This document shows positions 35,342 to 45,254 of a DNA stretch of 64,000 nucleotides, piece by piece (position 1 is the stretch's first letter; every line of letters starts with the position of its first letter). The translations under genes and the position numbers were made by a program. This DNA is from Winogradskyella pacifica (GTDB lineage: Bacteria; Bacteroidota; Bacteroidia; Flavobacteriales; Flavobacteriaceae), in NCBI RefSeq assembly GCF_013403915.1, contig NZ_JABFDI010000009.1, positions 62,001 through 126,000 of the forward strand, given 5' to 3'. The notes under the pieces are model-generated. The model saw nothing but the letters and a program-made list of their open reading frames with translations. It was not told the DNA's origin and made no database searches.

Positions 35342-37810
35342 TTGAAACGCTTACATTTTATAGTCTTAATAAGCTTACTGTTTAGTATGCTTTCCTTTTC
35401 ACAATCCGCAATTATTAGAGGTGTTATATTAGATGAAGGTAACTTACCTATCGAAGGTGTAAACATTACAACTAGTAATGGAGAAGGCACTTCCACCAAC
35501 AATAATGGTTTTTACGAACTTAAAATTCCTTTTGGAGTTGAAGTCACCGTAATTTTTACTCACGTTTCTCACAAGCGTGTAGAACAGAAATTTGACTTAA
35601 AAAACGGACAGGAGATTGAATACAACCCCGTAATGTTAATTGAAGTTGAACAAATTGCCACTGTAATTATCAATACAAACACCAGACAATCGGTTGATGG
35701 AGTCACCTCCATTTCTCCGCAAATGATTAGAACAATTAAAGGAGCACAACCTGGCGTTGAGAACATTTTAAAAACATTACCGGGAGTTAACATTTCTAAT
35801 GAGTTAAGTACACAATACTCTGTAAGAGGCGGAAATTTTGACGAAAACCTAGTTTATGTTAACGAAATTGAAGTGTATAGACCGTTTTTAATTCGTTCTG
35901 GAAATCAAGAAGGTTTGAGTTTTGTAAATACCGACATGGTTCATAATGTCGATTTTTCGGCTGGGGGATTTCAAGCGAAGTATGGAGATAAATTATCATC
36001 TGTTTTAGATATCACTTATAGAAACCCTGTTGACTTTGGTATACGCGCGGATTTAAGTTTACTTGGAGGAAGTCTTACTGCTGAAACCGTTTCGAAAGAT
36101 GGTAAGTTTTCTGGTATTGCGGGTGTACGTTATAGAGATAATAGTTTATTATTAAATAGTCTTGAAACAGAAGGCAATGTAGAACCTGTCTTTGCAGATG
36201 CACAAACCTATTTAACGTATCGTTTTTCGAGTAAATTTCATTTAAACTTTTTAGGAAATATCTCTTCAAACAAATACAATTTTCAACCCGAAAACAGACA
36301 AACTAATTTTGGAACCTTACAAGATCCGGTGGCTCTATTAGTGTTTTATGACGGTCAAGAAAAAGATCAATACCAAACTTATTTTGGGGCTTTTAAAGCT
36401 AATTATTTTGCTAGTGATGATTTAACGCTTAAACTCGTTGCTTCCGCTTATCATACCACAGAACAAGAATACTTCGACATCTTGGCACAATACCGTTTAG
36501 GCGAAGTCAACACAAATATTGGAGATGAAAATTTAGGAGACGTCGAATTTAGTGAAGGTATTGGTTCGCAATTAACACATGCACGTAACGATTTAGATGC
36601 GTTCATTGTAAATGCAGAACACCGAGGTGATTATAAAATTGATGACGAAAGTACTGTAGAATGGTCAGTAAAATACACTAATGAAGATATTAGAGATCGT
36701 TTAGTAGAATATGAAGTTATTGATTCTGCTGGTTTTTCAATTAGACCTCCAATATTTAGCCAAACCAATCCACAACCTTATACTCCTTTTTCTGGACCAC
36801 TAGTTGCATTTGAAGATACTAGAGCAACAAATCGCATACAAATTAATAGATTTCAAGCTTTTGTGCAATACAGCAAACGAACAGATTGGAATGGCAACGA
36901 GGTATTTTATAACGCTGGTGTAAGAACACATACTTGGAATGTCAGTGGCGATGGCATTACAGATAATAAAACACAAACCGTTATTAGTCCTAGAGGACAG
37001 TTTGCTATTAAACCTAGTTGGGAAAAAGACATGCTCTTTAGAGTGGCGGCAGGTTTGTATTATCAACCTCCTTTTTATAGAGAGTTGAGAGATTCTGAAG
37101 GTGTTGTAAACCCCAACGTAAAAGCACAAAAATCATTTCATGTGGTGTTAGGAAACGAATATAGTTTCGAAATATGGGACCGACCATTTAAACTAGTTAC
37201 CGAAGCTTATTATAAAGGCATGACTGATGTTAATCCTTACACATTAGAAAATGTTAGAATTCGTTACAGTGCAGATAACAATGCAGAAGCTTATGCTTAT
37301 GGTTTGGATTTAAGGCTTAATGGCGAATTTGTACCAGGTACAGAATCGTGGTTTAGTTTTGGTTATTTAAAAACCGAAGAAAACATTGACGACCGTGGCT
37401 ATATTGCACGGCCAACAGATCAACGTTTAAAATTTGGTGCGTTATTTCAAGATTACGTGCCTAATATGCCAGATTTAAAAATGTATTTGAATTTAGTGTA
37501 TAACACAGGTGTTCCTGGTGGTTCTCCAAGTTATGCAGATCCTTATAATTACCAATTGAGACTACGTGATTATAGACGTGCCGATTTAGGAATTTCATAC
37601 CAAGTGGTTAATCCTGAAAAGACATACAATTCAAAATGGAAAGAATCCTTTAGAGAATTGTCTATCGGTTTTGAAATCTATAACATGTTTAACAACCAAA
37701 ACTCTATTACCAATACTTGGGTTAGGGATGTTTATAGCAAGCAACAATATGCGATTCCAAATTATCTAACTCCACGTGTCTTTAACGTGAGACTGTCTGC
37801 TCGTTTTTAG
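35342..37810 (+). CDS. TonB-dependent outer-membrane receptor
   Basis: An 822-residue receptor that imports a ligand across the outer membrane with TonB energy. The start is TTG at 35342, required to give the signal peptide (1-21, ending MLSFSQ). Then come a carboxypeptidase-regulatory-like domain (about 23-105, IIRGVILDEGNLPIEGVNI), a plug domain (about 120-225, with LPGVNISNELSTQYSVRGGNFDENLVYVN) and a 22-strand type barrel ending FNVRLSARF. No SusD gene follows, so it is not a Sus-type pair. The ligand is unknown. Confidence 0.92.
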   Translation: MKRLHFIVLISLLFSMLSFSQSAIIRGVILDEGNLPIEGVNITTSNGEGTSTNNNGFYELKIPFGVEVTVIFTHVSHKRVEQKFDLKNGQEIEYNPVMLIEVEQIATVIINTNTRQSVDGVTSISPQMIRTIKGAQPGVENILKTLPGVNISNELSTQYSVRGGNFDENLVYVNEIEVYRPFLIRSGNQEGLSFVNTDMVHNVDFSAGGFQAKYGDKLSSVLDITYRNPVDFGIRADLSLLGGSLTAETVSKDGKFSGIAGVRYRDNSLLLNSLETEGNVEPVFADAQTYLTYRFSSKFHLNFLGNISSNKYNFQPENRQTNFGTLQDPVALLVFYDGQEKDQYQTYFGAFKANYFASDDLTLKLVASAYHTTEQEYFDILAQYRLGEVNTNIGDENLGDVEFSEGIGSQLTHARNDLDAFIVNAEHRGDYKIDDESTVEWSVKYTNEDIRDRLVEYEVIDSAGFSIRPPIFSQTNPQPYTPFSGPLVAFEDTRATNRIQINRFQAFVQYSKRTDWNGNEVFYNAGVRTHTWNVSGDGITDNKTQTVISPRGQFAIKPSWEKDMLFRVAAGLYYQPPFYRELRDSEGVVNPNVKAQKSFHVVLGNEYSFEIWDRPFKLVTEAYYKGMTDVNPYTLENVRIRYSADNNAEAYAYGLDLRLNGEFVPGTESWFSFGYLKTEENIDDRGYIARPTDQRLKFGALFQDYVPNMPDLKMYLNLVYNTGVPGGSPSYADPYNYQLRLRDYRRADLGISYQVVNPEKTYNSKWKESFRELSIGFEIYNMFNNQNSITNTWVRDVYSKQQYAIPNYLTPRVFNVRLSARF

Positions 37811-37953
37811 ATTACATCCCTGTTTTAGAGCGAAATGAGTATGCTTTTGGATGAATTCAGCAAAGCGAGACCATTTTATATAACTAATTTTGACTAGCTA
37901 AATTTATTTAGGTACTTTACTATCTTTAAACTTTAGTTCAAAATTTAAGAATT

Positions 37954-39747
37954 ATGAAACGATCCCTCTACTCATTACTACTACTTTGCTCCTACATATC
38001 TTTTGCCCAACTTAGTGTACAAAATGATGCTTATATCTTTGTGAAAAATCAATACGTTTATGTTACTGATGATGTAAATATTGATGACGTAGATTCTAAA
38101 ATCTATCTAAGAGACGAAGCGCAGCTACTTCAAGGGGATGGGACGACAGGTAATTCTGGTAGTGGGCAATTAAGTGTTTATCAAACAGGAACCGTAAACC
38201 AATGGAGTTATAATTATTGGTGTTCACCTGTTGGAAATAATTCTGCCGCTTTTGGAAATGAAGATGCACGTGTTAATTTAATTGATGAGGCTACAGGATT
38301 AATATCTAGTACCGAGGCATTATTTACGTCTAGCTATGATGGCTCTTCTAGCCCATTAACTATAGCCCAACGTTGGTTATGGACGTATCAAACGTCTGAT
38401 CAATATCTCGATTGGGTTTTTGTAGGTGCTACAGGAAATATTAAACCAGGACTTGGTTTTACTATGAAAGGTAATGGAACCGGTTTAACCGGAAGTCAAG
38501 TATATGATTTTAGAGGCAAACCAAACAATGGTATTATTACGAATGATGTTGCTAATGGCTTAAATACTTTAGTTGGTAACCCGTATCCTAGTGCTATGGA
38601 TTCTGCTGCGTTTATTCATGACCCAGCCAACCAAGCATCAATTAATGGCACTTTACAATATTGGGAACAAGATGGCAATGTGCCTTCGCATGTATTGCAA
38701 GATTATATTGGAGGGTATTCTTTATTTACCATAGATGAATTTGGTGGAATTATCACTAACACACCTGCTGTTTTCTTTACATACGATGAGCAAGACAACA
38801 TAAATCCTTTACCTCCTCCCGGAGGCTCTGGAACAAAACAAGCTTTACGCTACATACCAATCGGTCAAGGATTTATGGTAGAAGGAATAGCTGGTACACC
38901 AGAAGCTCCAGCAACGGTATATGTAAAAAATGAGCATCGTGCGTTTGCAAAAGAATCGGATGGTGAGAGTTATTTCTTTAGAAATAGTAATGATAATGGT
39001 ACAGCTGAAAACACAGGAATTCAATATCAAACTAATGGGCTTTCTATAATTCCTGAAGATTATAAACGTTTTAGAATTAATGTCGATTTTAGTGATGAAG
39101 AATCGCAATACACAAGACAATTAATTTTAAATTTTCATGATTCTGCAACTGCCGGATTTGACTATGGGTTAGAATTAATCCGAACAGAAAGTTATAACTC
39201 AGACGCCTATTTTTCTTTAGAGGACAAGGTGTATTCTGGTCAGGCATTTCCTTTTGAAGAAGCTTTAGTAATTCCTGTAGCCATTAATATTGAGCAACAG
39301 CAGCCGCTGCGTTTTAGAATTTTTGATATTCAGAATTTTGATGATTCTCAAGGCATTTATATTCATGATAATAACAATGACACTTATACTAATTTAAGGC
39401 ATTTAGATTATGAATTAAATATTGAACCTGGAAACTATACAGATCGTTTTGAAATTGTATTTACCTCTCAAACTTTAAGTGTTGACGAATTTGATACCAA
39501 CACACTAACTCTAAACCAAAACAATACGCTTCACCAACTTTCGGTACAAAACCCTAAAGGTTTAGACATTAAGAGCATTGAGGTTTATGAAGTTACTGGT
39601 AAACGTATGATTCAAGTCCAGTTTGATGCCATCGAAGATGAATATAACGTATCGACGTTACGCTTAAGTGATGGTGTTTATGTCGTAAACGTATCTTCTG
39701 ACACAAACCCTACAGCGAAATCGCAAAAGATAATTGTTAAGAATTAA
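37954..39747 (+). CDS. secreted protein with type IX sorting domain
   Basis: A 597-residue protein with a signal peptide ending SYISFAQ (about residue 19). The body is a Ser/Thr/Asn/Gly-rich extracellular sequence with NQWSYNYWCSPVG and GNPYPSAMD segments common in flavobacterial surface proteins of unknown function. The last 80 residues (about 518-597, NTLHQLSVQNPKGLDIKSIEVYEVTGKRM to SQKIIVKN) are a type A C-terminal sorting domain, so the protein is probably exported by the type IX system and surface-anchored or released. Its end overlaps the convergent cysteine desulfurase gene by 11 bases. Confidence 0.85.
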   Translation: MKRSLYSLLLLCSYISFAQLSVQNDAYIFVKNQYVYVTDDVNIDDVDSKIYLRDEAQLLQGDGTTGNSGSGQLSVYQTGTVNQWSYNYWCSPVGNNSAAFGNEDARVNLIDEATGLISSTEALFTSSYDGSSSPLTIAQRWLWTYQTSDQYLDWVFVGATGNIKPGLGFTMKGNGTGLTGSQVYDFRGKPNNGIITNDVANGLNTLVGNPYPSAMDSAAFIHDPANQASINGTLQYWEQDGNVPSHVLQDYIGGYSLFTIDEFGGIITNTPAVFFTYDEQDNINPLPPPGGSGTKQALRYIPIGQGFMVEGIAGTPEAPATVYVKNEHRAFAKESDGESYFFRNSNDNGTAENTGIQYQTNGLSIIPEDYKRFRINVDFSDEESQYTRQLILNFHDSATAGFDYGLELIRTESYNSDAYFSLEDKVYSGQAFPFEEALVIPVAINIEQQQPLRFRIFDIQNFDDSQGIYIHDNNNDTYTNLRHLDYELNIEPGNYTDRFEIVFTSQTLSVDEFDTNTLTLNQNNTLHQLSVQNPKGLDIKSIEVYEVTGKRMIQVQFDAIEDEYNVSTLRLSDGVYVVNVSSDTNPTAKSQKIIVKN

Positions 39748-40882
39748 CAAATTTCTTCAAAACAGAAATCACATAATCTAACTCGTCTTTGGTGTTATAA
39801 ATACTGAACGAAAAGCGCACAGAAGGTTGTTTTAGTTTATCATTAGTTAAAATTTCGGATAACACATGCGATTGTTGACTACTTCCGCTTTGGCAAGCAC
39901 TTCCTTTTGAGCATGCAATCCCTTTTAAATCGAGTTGAAACTGTAACATCGGAGCTTTTGCAGGTGCAATTGGCAAACAGACATTAACTAACGTGTACGT
40001 ACTATTTTCAACAGTTTCGCAACTACCATTAAAACTCGCGTTAGGTAAATGTGTCTTTATTTGTTGAATGAAATAGTCTTTTAAGTCCGAAACGTATTTT
40101 TTATCCTCATCAAGATTAGCATAGGCTATTTTTAAAGCTTCATCCATACCAACAATATTGTGTGTTGATTCTGTACCAGCCCTATAACCACGCTCTTGTT
40201 CACCACCAAAAATTAACGGTTTTAAACCCGATTCTTTTCGTATAAAACAAAACCCAACACCTTTTGGTCCATGAAATTTATGTGCACTTGCTGCCATAAA
40301 ATCAATTTGGATTTCTTTTAAATCTATTTTGTAATGCCCAACAGACTGTACCATATCTGAATGAAACAAGCCGTTATGTGTTTTACAAAGTTGCGCTACT
40401 TTTGCTAAGTCTAAAATATTGCCAACCTCATTATTAATATGCATTAAACTTACGAGTGGCTTATTTGTAGATTGTAATAGCTGCTCTAAATGCAGATAAT
40501 CTACGACACCACAATCGTCTAAATTTACATAGTGAATATCTATGTTGTATTCTTTTTGAAGTTGTTCGGCTGTATGCAAAACAGCATGATGCTCAATTTT
40601 CGTTGTAATAATATCTGTAACACCTAAATCTCTTACCGCACTTCGCATCGCCAAATTATCAGCTTCTGTGCCTCCAGATGTAAATACAATTTCTGAAGAA
40701 GACACATTAAAGTACGAAGCGATATTCTTTCTACATTGTTCTAAAAGCGCTTTTGACGAGCGCCCAAAACTGTGTGTGGATGAAGCATTACCATAACTCT
40801 CGTTTAAGACTTTTGTCATGCGTTCAACAACTTCTGGTCGTAAAGCGGTAGTGGCTGCATTATCTAAATATACTGAATTCAT
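39737..40882 (-). CDS. cysteine desulfurase (NifS/IscS-like)
   Basis: A 381-residue PLP enzyme that takes sulfur from cysteine for Fe-S cluster and thionucleoside synthesis. Class V aminotransferase features are clear: YLDNAATTALRP at residues 5-16, the PLP-binding Lys202 in SAHKFHGPKG, GTESTHN near 236, and the catalytic Cys330 in SKGSACQSGS. Isc or Suf partner genes are not adjacent, so whether it serves clusters or tRNA thiolation cannot be told. The 3' end overlaps the preceding gene on the other strand. Confidence 0.93.
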   Translation of the reverse strand: MNSVYLDNAATTALRPEVVERMTKVLNESYGNASSTHSFGRSSKALLEQCRKNIASYFNVSSSEIVFTSGGTEADNLAMRSAVRDLGVTDIITTKIEHHAVLHTAEQLQKEYNIDIHYVNLDDCGVVDYLHLEQLLQSTNKPLVSLMHINNEVGNILDLAKVAQLCKTHNGLFHSDMVQSVGHYKIDLKEIQIDFMAASAHKFHGPKGVGFCFIRKESGLKPLIFGGEQERGYRAGTESTHNIVGMDEALKIAYANLDEDKKYVSDLKDYFIQQIKTHLPNASFNGSCETVENSTYTLVNVCLPIAPAKAPMLQFQLDLKGIACSKGSACQSGSSQQSHVLSEILTNDKLKQPSVRFSFSIYNTKDELDYVISVLKKFVNS

Positions 40883-41058
40883 GTGCTTATAGGTATTGAA
40901 GTTTTATGGACACATGCGGTTGGGTATTCATCATTAGTTTAAATGATAAAATGTTAAACATGCCCATTTCGTCTTGCAAAAATATTGTAAATAAAATTAT
41001 TTAGATAATGGAGCGTTATAATTTTACAAATCCGTTATTTTTGTTAAAAATTGAATCT

Positions 41059-41982
41059 ATGATCCGTCGTTTTTTTATTCTATGTTGTTTTGCTTTTTTA
41101 ACCACCTGCGATGATGGTGATATCTTAACTGTAGATTTAGAGTTTGATGAAATTTTGGCACAATGTGATAATTTTGAAGATTACCACCTTGTTTATGATA
41201 CACGAGATGATCCAAATGAAGCACTTATTTTAATTTTCCCTAAGAATACGATCAATGATGCGCTATTTTCATCAGCTACAACATTAGATGTACCGACACA
41301 ATTAACAATTAACGCCAGTACCACACGTTTTATTTACAGAACGTATAATAGAGAATTAAGTGCTAGCGATCTTTGCGCTGTAGTTCCTCCTGCAAATTTA
41401 ACGATACGAGAAGATTATGAAGCACTATCAGGTGATGTGTACATAACCTCTACTATATTAGATGATGATAATGATGGAGTTCCTAGTATTGATGAATACG
41501 GCCCTGGCGGTATAGACAACCCACAAGATACAGACGGAGATGGCATACCAGATTATCTCGATATCGATGATGATGGTGATAATGTATTAACAGAAAATGA
41601 ACTTGACGAATTGGATGAAGACGGGGATGATAACCCTTTAACCAATCCTTTAGATACAGACGGAGATGGTATCCCAGATTATTTAGATGATGACGATGAT
41701 GGGGATGGAGTGCTTACACGCTTAGAAGACGCCAATGGAGAAAATGGTCCTGGAGATGATCGTATAGCTGTTAATGGTGTTTTAGTACTGCTGTACCTGA
41801 ATCCTTTGGAAGATACAACCTATGACTTTGAAGATTATAATGCTTTTGAGAACACATACACAAGAACAGTAACAACTGATTTCATTATAAAAGATACAGA
41901 TTTAACGATATTTAGATCAACAGAAATTAATCTTGGTACATTAACAACGGTTATTGACGACTTTACCCCTGAAGATAATTAA
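41059..41982 (+). CDS. lipoprotein with thrombospondin type 3-like calcium repeats
   Basis: The ATG at 41059 gives 307 residues and a lipoprotein signal ending LTTC (Cys17) followed by DDGD; an upstream in-frame ATG at 41008 would put 17 extra residues before it. The central part is strongly acidic with two copies of [12 protein letters not shown] and further [15 protein letters not shown] and DDDDGDGV units, which are thrombospondin type 3-like calcium-binding repeats. An envelope location, possibly at the cell surface, is expected. Function unknown. Confidence 0.75.
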   Translation: MIRRFFILCCFAFLTTCDDGDILTVDLEFDEILAQCDNFEDYHLVYDTRDDPNEALILIFPKNTINDALFSSATTLDVPTQLTINASTTRFIYRTYNRELSASDLCAVVPPANLTIREDYEALSGDVYITSTILDDDNDGVPSIDEYGPGGIDNPQDTDGDGIPDYLDIDDDGDNVLTENELDELDEDGDDNPLTNPLDTDGDGIPDYLDDDDDGDGVLTRLEDANGENGPGDDRIAVNGVLVLLYLNPLEDTTYDFEDYNAFENTYTRTVTTDFIIKDTDLTIFRSTEINLGTLTTVIDDFTPEDN

Positions 41983-42536
41983 GGTTCTATATTCTGAAGA
42001 ATCCTAACCTCTGTAGCACCTAAACCGTAGGTTTTATAATCGGCATCATAAAATTTCACGTTATTATAGCGACCAAAAAGCGTTTCTAATTCTTGGCGTA
42101 ATACGCCTTCTCCTACTCCATGTATAAAAACAATTTTAGGAATTCGTTTTCGCATGGCGAATTCTAACTGACCTCTAGCGGTGTCTAATTGAAGATTGAG
42201 CATATCATAATTAGACATGCTTCGAGACGATTTTGTTAAATGGTGAATATGTAAATCTACTTCAAATTTAGGAGCGTGACGCTCTTTTGGTTTTACTGTA
42301 GGTTCTGACTTTCGTTTTTTAGATGCTTTCTCTTTTTTTACAGCTTCGAAATCGGTGTTGTAAACCGCATTTTCTAAACTATTACCAGAAGCCATTAACA
42401 TAAGTTCTCTGGCTTCAAACTGAAAAACAAAACCATCGGAGTCTTCAACAGAAATCGTATCTCCTGAAATTTTTGTGATGACTCCATAAATAGCGTCATC
42501 AATCGTTTCTACGGTATCTCCTATTTTAAACTTCAT
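41979..42536 (-). CDS. Smr-domain protein
   Basis: The ATG at 42534-42536 gives 185 residues starting [18 protein letters not shown], a KOW-like beta domain as in MutS2 C-termini. The C-terminal part (about 105-185) is a Smr domain with VDLHIHHL and the [16 protein letters not shown] motif of the nuclease-like fold. Smr domains cut or bind nucleic acids, e.g. in MutS2 and ribosome rescue factors. The substrate here is unknown. The gene overlaps the following small membrane protein gene by 11 bases. Confidence 0.82.
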   Translation of the reverse strand: MKFKIGDTVETIDDAIYGVITKISGDTISVEDSDGFVFQFEARELMLMASGNSLENAVYNTDFEAVKKEKASKKRKSEPTVKPKERHAPKFEVDLHIHHLTKSSRSMSNYDMLNLQLDTARGQLEFAMRKRIPKIVFIHGVGEGVLRQELETLFGRYNNVKFYDADYKTYGLGATEVRILQNIEP

Positions 42537-42744
42537 CTTCTTTTTCTGTTTTAATAAAAGATTCCTCAAGATTATCGTGCTTACTAGGAATATTTCGAGA
42601 AGTTCTATAAATACCAAATACTAATAAAACAACTCCACCCATTAAGATATAAGTGTTCTGTTCTTCCTGCGCTTGTGCATAAAAAGCGACTAAGCCACCA
42701 ACCACAATACTGATAAAATTTATAAGTCTAGATATATTCATCAT
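42526..42744 (-). CDS. small membrane protein, 72 residues
   Basis: The protein has two hydrophobic helices (about 7-23 and 33-47, the second YILMGGVVLLVFGIYR) and a charged C-terminal tail. No domain is recognised. It overlaps the Smr gene downstream by 11 bases, which suggests translational coupling, and similar small proteins precede Smr genes in related bacteria as I recall. Function unknown. Confidence 0.65.
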   Translation of the reverse strand: MMNISRLINFISIVVGGLVAFYAQAQEEQNTYILMGGVVLLVFGIYRTSRNIPSKHDNLEESFIKTEKEDEV

Positions 42745-42833
42745 TCAAATATTTAAAGCAGGCACAAAAATAAGGTTTAGAAAAATAGTAATAGCAATAA
42801 CAATAGTTTTTAGCAAATTGTTAATTTAGCAAA

Positions 42834-43130
42834 ATGTTAATACTCGCAAAAGGACTCGATGATTATATGTTACCATGTTTATGGAAACAAACGTTTAATG
42901 TAGATTGTATGGGTTGCGGTATGCAACGCTCTATTTCATTAATTTTAAGTGGTGATTTGGTTGCTGCTTTTTATATGTATCCTGCAATTTATTCACTTAT
43001 TTTAATGTTTTCTTTTCTATTATTGCACCTTAAATTTCAATTTAAAAACGGGCACAAAATAATTCTTGGGCTTTTTATCTTAAATATTAGTATTATTGTA
43101 GTAAGCTTTTTAATCAAACATTTTAACTAA
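42834..43130 (+). CDS. DUF2752 membrane protein
   Basis: A 98-residue protein with the DUF2752 signature CMGCGMQRS (residues 25-33) and three predicted helices. The cysteine-rich motif before the first long helix is typical of the family, whose function is unknown. It is 14 bases upstream of the CCC-motif gene, and these two types of gene are often neighbours in flavobacteria. Confidence 0.82.
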   Translation: MLILAKGLDDYMLPCLWKQTFNVDCMGCGMQRSISLILSGDLVAAFYMYPAIYSLILMFSFLLLHLKFQFKNGHKIILGLFILNISIIVVSFLIKHFN

Positions 43131-43144
43131 TTAAATCAACACAA

Positions 43145-43477
43145 ATGGAAAAACAAATGTTACCAAATGCAACCCTAGCACTAATTATGGGTATTTTATC
43201 AATAGTAGGATGCTGCTGTTATGGATTACCCGGAATAATTTTTGGTATTGTTGCTATAATTATCGCGAGTAAATCTGAAAAATTATACAAACAAAACCCT
43301 GAAGAGTATTTAGGCTATGGAAATGTAAAAGCTGGAAAAATAATGGGAATTATAGGTGTAGTTCTTGGTCTTTTATTTGCAGCTTATATGGCTTGGTTCC
43401 TTGGTCAAGTAGGATGGGATGCTTTAAGCGATCCTGAAATGCTAATGGAAAGAATGGAAAATATGCAAAACCAATAG
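43145..43477 (+). CDS. CCC-motif membrane protein (DUF4190-like)
   Basis: A 110-residue protein with the CCC motif in IVGCCCYGLPGIIFG (about residues 21-35), a second helix pair region, and GNVKAGKIMGIIGVVLGLLF. It has about four hydrophobic helices or hairpins and resembles DUF4190 proteins. Its C-terminal tail is charged. It is transcribed with the DUF2752 gene and ends at a bidirectional terminator. Function unknown. Confidence 0.8.
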   Translation: MEKQMLPNATLALIMGILSIVGCCCYGLPGIIFGIVAIIIASKSEKLYKQNPEEYLGYGNVKAGKIMGIIGVVLGLLFAAYMAWFLGQVGWDALSDPEMLMERMENMQNQ

Positions 43478-43502
43478 GTTTTATATACTGTTCTAAATAA
43501 CT

Positions 43503-43538
43503 AAAAAGCGATTTTCAATTAAGAAAATCGCTTTTTTT
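43503..43538. terminator. bidirectional terminator
   Basis: AAAAAGCGATTTTC pairs with GAAAATCGCTTTTT around AATTAA, with A and T runs outside. It separates the CCC-motif gene from the convergent rocD gene. Confidence 0.87.
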
Positions 43539-43559
43539 ATACTTATTATCTAGTAAGTT

Positions 43560-44804
43560 CTAAACTTCAAATTCTTTTAAAGTCTTAGTGATAATAGACA
43601 CACAATCTAATAATTGCTCTCTGGTCATTACTAAAGGTGGAGCAAAACGAATAATATTTCCATGTGTTGGTTTTGCTAACAAACCGTTATCTCTTAATTT
43701 TAAACAAATATTCCACGCAGTATCGCTGTCTTCGTCATCGTTTATTAAAATAGCGTTCAATAAGCCTTTACCTCTTACTGAATTTACAATAGAACTTGTT
43801 TCTATAAATTTAGATAATTCGCTTCTAAATAATTCACCCAATACTTGAGCATTATTTGCTAAATCTTCATTCTTTACAACTTCTAAAGCTGCAATAGCCA
43901 CTGCTGCTGCAATTGGATTTCCTCCAAAAGTACTTCCGTGATTTCCTGGTTTTATAACATTCATAATGCTATCATCTGCTAAAACAGCAGACACAGGATA
44001 AGCACCACCTGATAACGCTTTTCCTAAGATTAAGATATCTGGTTTTACGTTTTCATGGTCTACAGCTAACATTTTACCTGTTCTTGCTATTCCTGTTTGT
44101 ACTTCATCTGCAATGAATAAAACATTATGAGCTTCACAAATTGCTTTTGCTTTTGATAAGTACCCTTCTGTAGGAACATAAACTCCTGCTTCACCTTGAA
44201 TAGGTTCTACTAAAAACCCAGCAACATTAGGGTTGTTTTTCAAGGTCTGCTCTAAAGCCTCTAAATTATTATATTCAATCTTTATGAAACCATTCGTATA
44301 AGGTCCAAAGTTTTTACGCGCTACAGGATCGTTACTAAACGAAATAATAGTTGTCGTTCTTCCGTGGAAGTTGTTTTCACAGACAACGATTTCAGCTTCA
44401 TTTTCATCAATTCCTTTGACTTCATAAGCCCATTTTCTACAAATTTTCAAAGCGGTTTCTACAGCTTCGGCTCCTGTATTCATAGGTAAAAGCTTATCGA
44501 AATTAAATGTTTCGGAAGCATATTTTTCATACTTACCTAACATGTCATTATAAAAAGCTCTTGATGTTAAGGTTAGTGTTTGTGCTTGCTCAGTCATGGC
44601 AGCAACAATTTTAGGATGACAATGCCCTTGGTTTACGGCAGAGTAAGCAGAAAGGAAATCGTAATATTTTTTACCTTCTACATCCCAAACATATACACCT
44701 TCTCCTCTACTTAATACTACAGGTAGTGGATGGTAATTGTGCGCACCATATTTGTTTTCTAAATCTATCGCTTCTTGCGATGTTAATTGGTCTAAAACAG
44801 CCAT
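43560..44804 (-). CDS. rocD: ornithine--oxo-acid transaminase
   Basis: The enzyme converts ornithine and 2-oxoglutarate to glutamate semialdehyde and glutamate, linking arginine and proline metabolism. The 414 residues have class III aminotransferase features: [19 protein letters not shown] near the start, [33 protein letters not shown], and the PLP lysine in [24 protein letters not shown] and GAYPVSAV favour ornithine over other class III substrates. It appears to be a single-gene transcript. Confidence 0.93.
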   Translation of the reverse strand: MAVLDQLTSQEAIDLENKYGAHNYHPLPVVLSRGEGVYVWDVEGKKYYDFLSAYSAVNQGHCHPKIVAAMTEQAQTLTLTSRAFYNDMLGKYEKYASETFNFDKLLPMNTGAEAVETALKICRKWAYEVKGIDENEAEIVVCENNFHGRTTTIISFSNDPVARKNFGPYTNGFIKIEYNNLEALEQTLKNNPNVAGFLVEPIQGEAGVYVPTEGYLSKAKAICEAHNVLFIADEVQTGIARTGKMLAVDHENVKPDILILGKALSGGAYPVSAVLADDSIMNVIKPGNHGSTFGGNPIAAAVAIAALEVVKNEDLANNAQVLGELFRSELSKFIETSSIVNSVRGKGLLNAILINDDEDSDTAWNICLKLRDNGLLAKPTHGNIIRFAPPLVMTREQLLDCVSIITKTLKEFEV

Positions 44805-44862
44805 TTTAAAAATAATTTAATAAATGAATAAAATATCCATTCCTTCATCACCTTTATTCTTT

Positions 44863-44870
44863 CAAACGTA
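44863..44870 (-). promoter_or_regulatory. -7 element of rocD
   Basis: TACGTTTG on the minus strand is a full match to TAnnTTTG, 58 bases before the start codon. A -33 TTG was not seen at the usual distance. Confidence 0.4.
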
Positions 44871-45226
44871 TTGAAAAAGCAGCGTGGGAGAGAAATCATC
44901 CCTAAGAACGTGCAAATTAATAAATATTCTTTTCGATTTAAAACTTACTCCGTTATTTTTCCTGACAATGATGAAACTTGAAGCTCTAACCTTTTTATTT
45001 CGTGTAAAATCACTTTCTTATCTACTTATATCCAAAACAACAATTTCAATAGGTCTGTTTCAACACTACTTAATAACCACACCTATTGCGTTTGGTAAGA
45101 CTGTACAACATCTTTACATGCACGTATTAAATAGCACAATGCATAAAGTTTTTAAAGAATAAATCGTTTAAACTTAATCTAAATCATTACAGACCTAATT
45201 CAGTCTAACTATTTATAAAATAAGAA

Positions 45227-45234
45227 TATCTTTG
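45227..45234 (+). promoter_or_regulatory. -7 element of rlmD
   Basis: TATCTTTG is a full match to TAnnTTTG, 20 bases before the rlmD start codon. No clear -33 TTG was found. Confidence 0.45.
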
Positions 45235-45254
45235 CACTCAAATTATTATAAGAA

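Larger units (their letters stand above)
44805..45254. other. 450-base gap between rocD and rlmD
   Basis: Contains the rocD -7 element (44863-44870) and the rlmD -7 element (45227-45234). A GTG-start open frame of 92 codons (44884-45162) is present, but its product is unlike a normal protein and lacks a recognised family, so no gene is called. No RNA gene or repeat was recognised. Confidence 0.4.

Noticed and set aside
44884-45162. Open frame of 92 codons with a GTG start between rocD and rlmD
   Set aside because: The product has an erratic mixture of hydrophobic and basic residues, no signal peptide or recognised domain, and the two neighbouring genes have promoters of their own; the stretch looks like chance openness in a gap.
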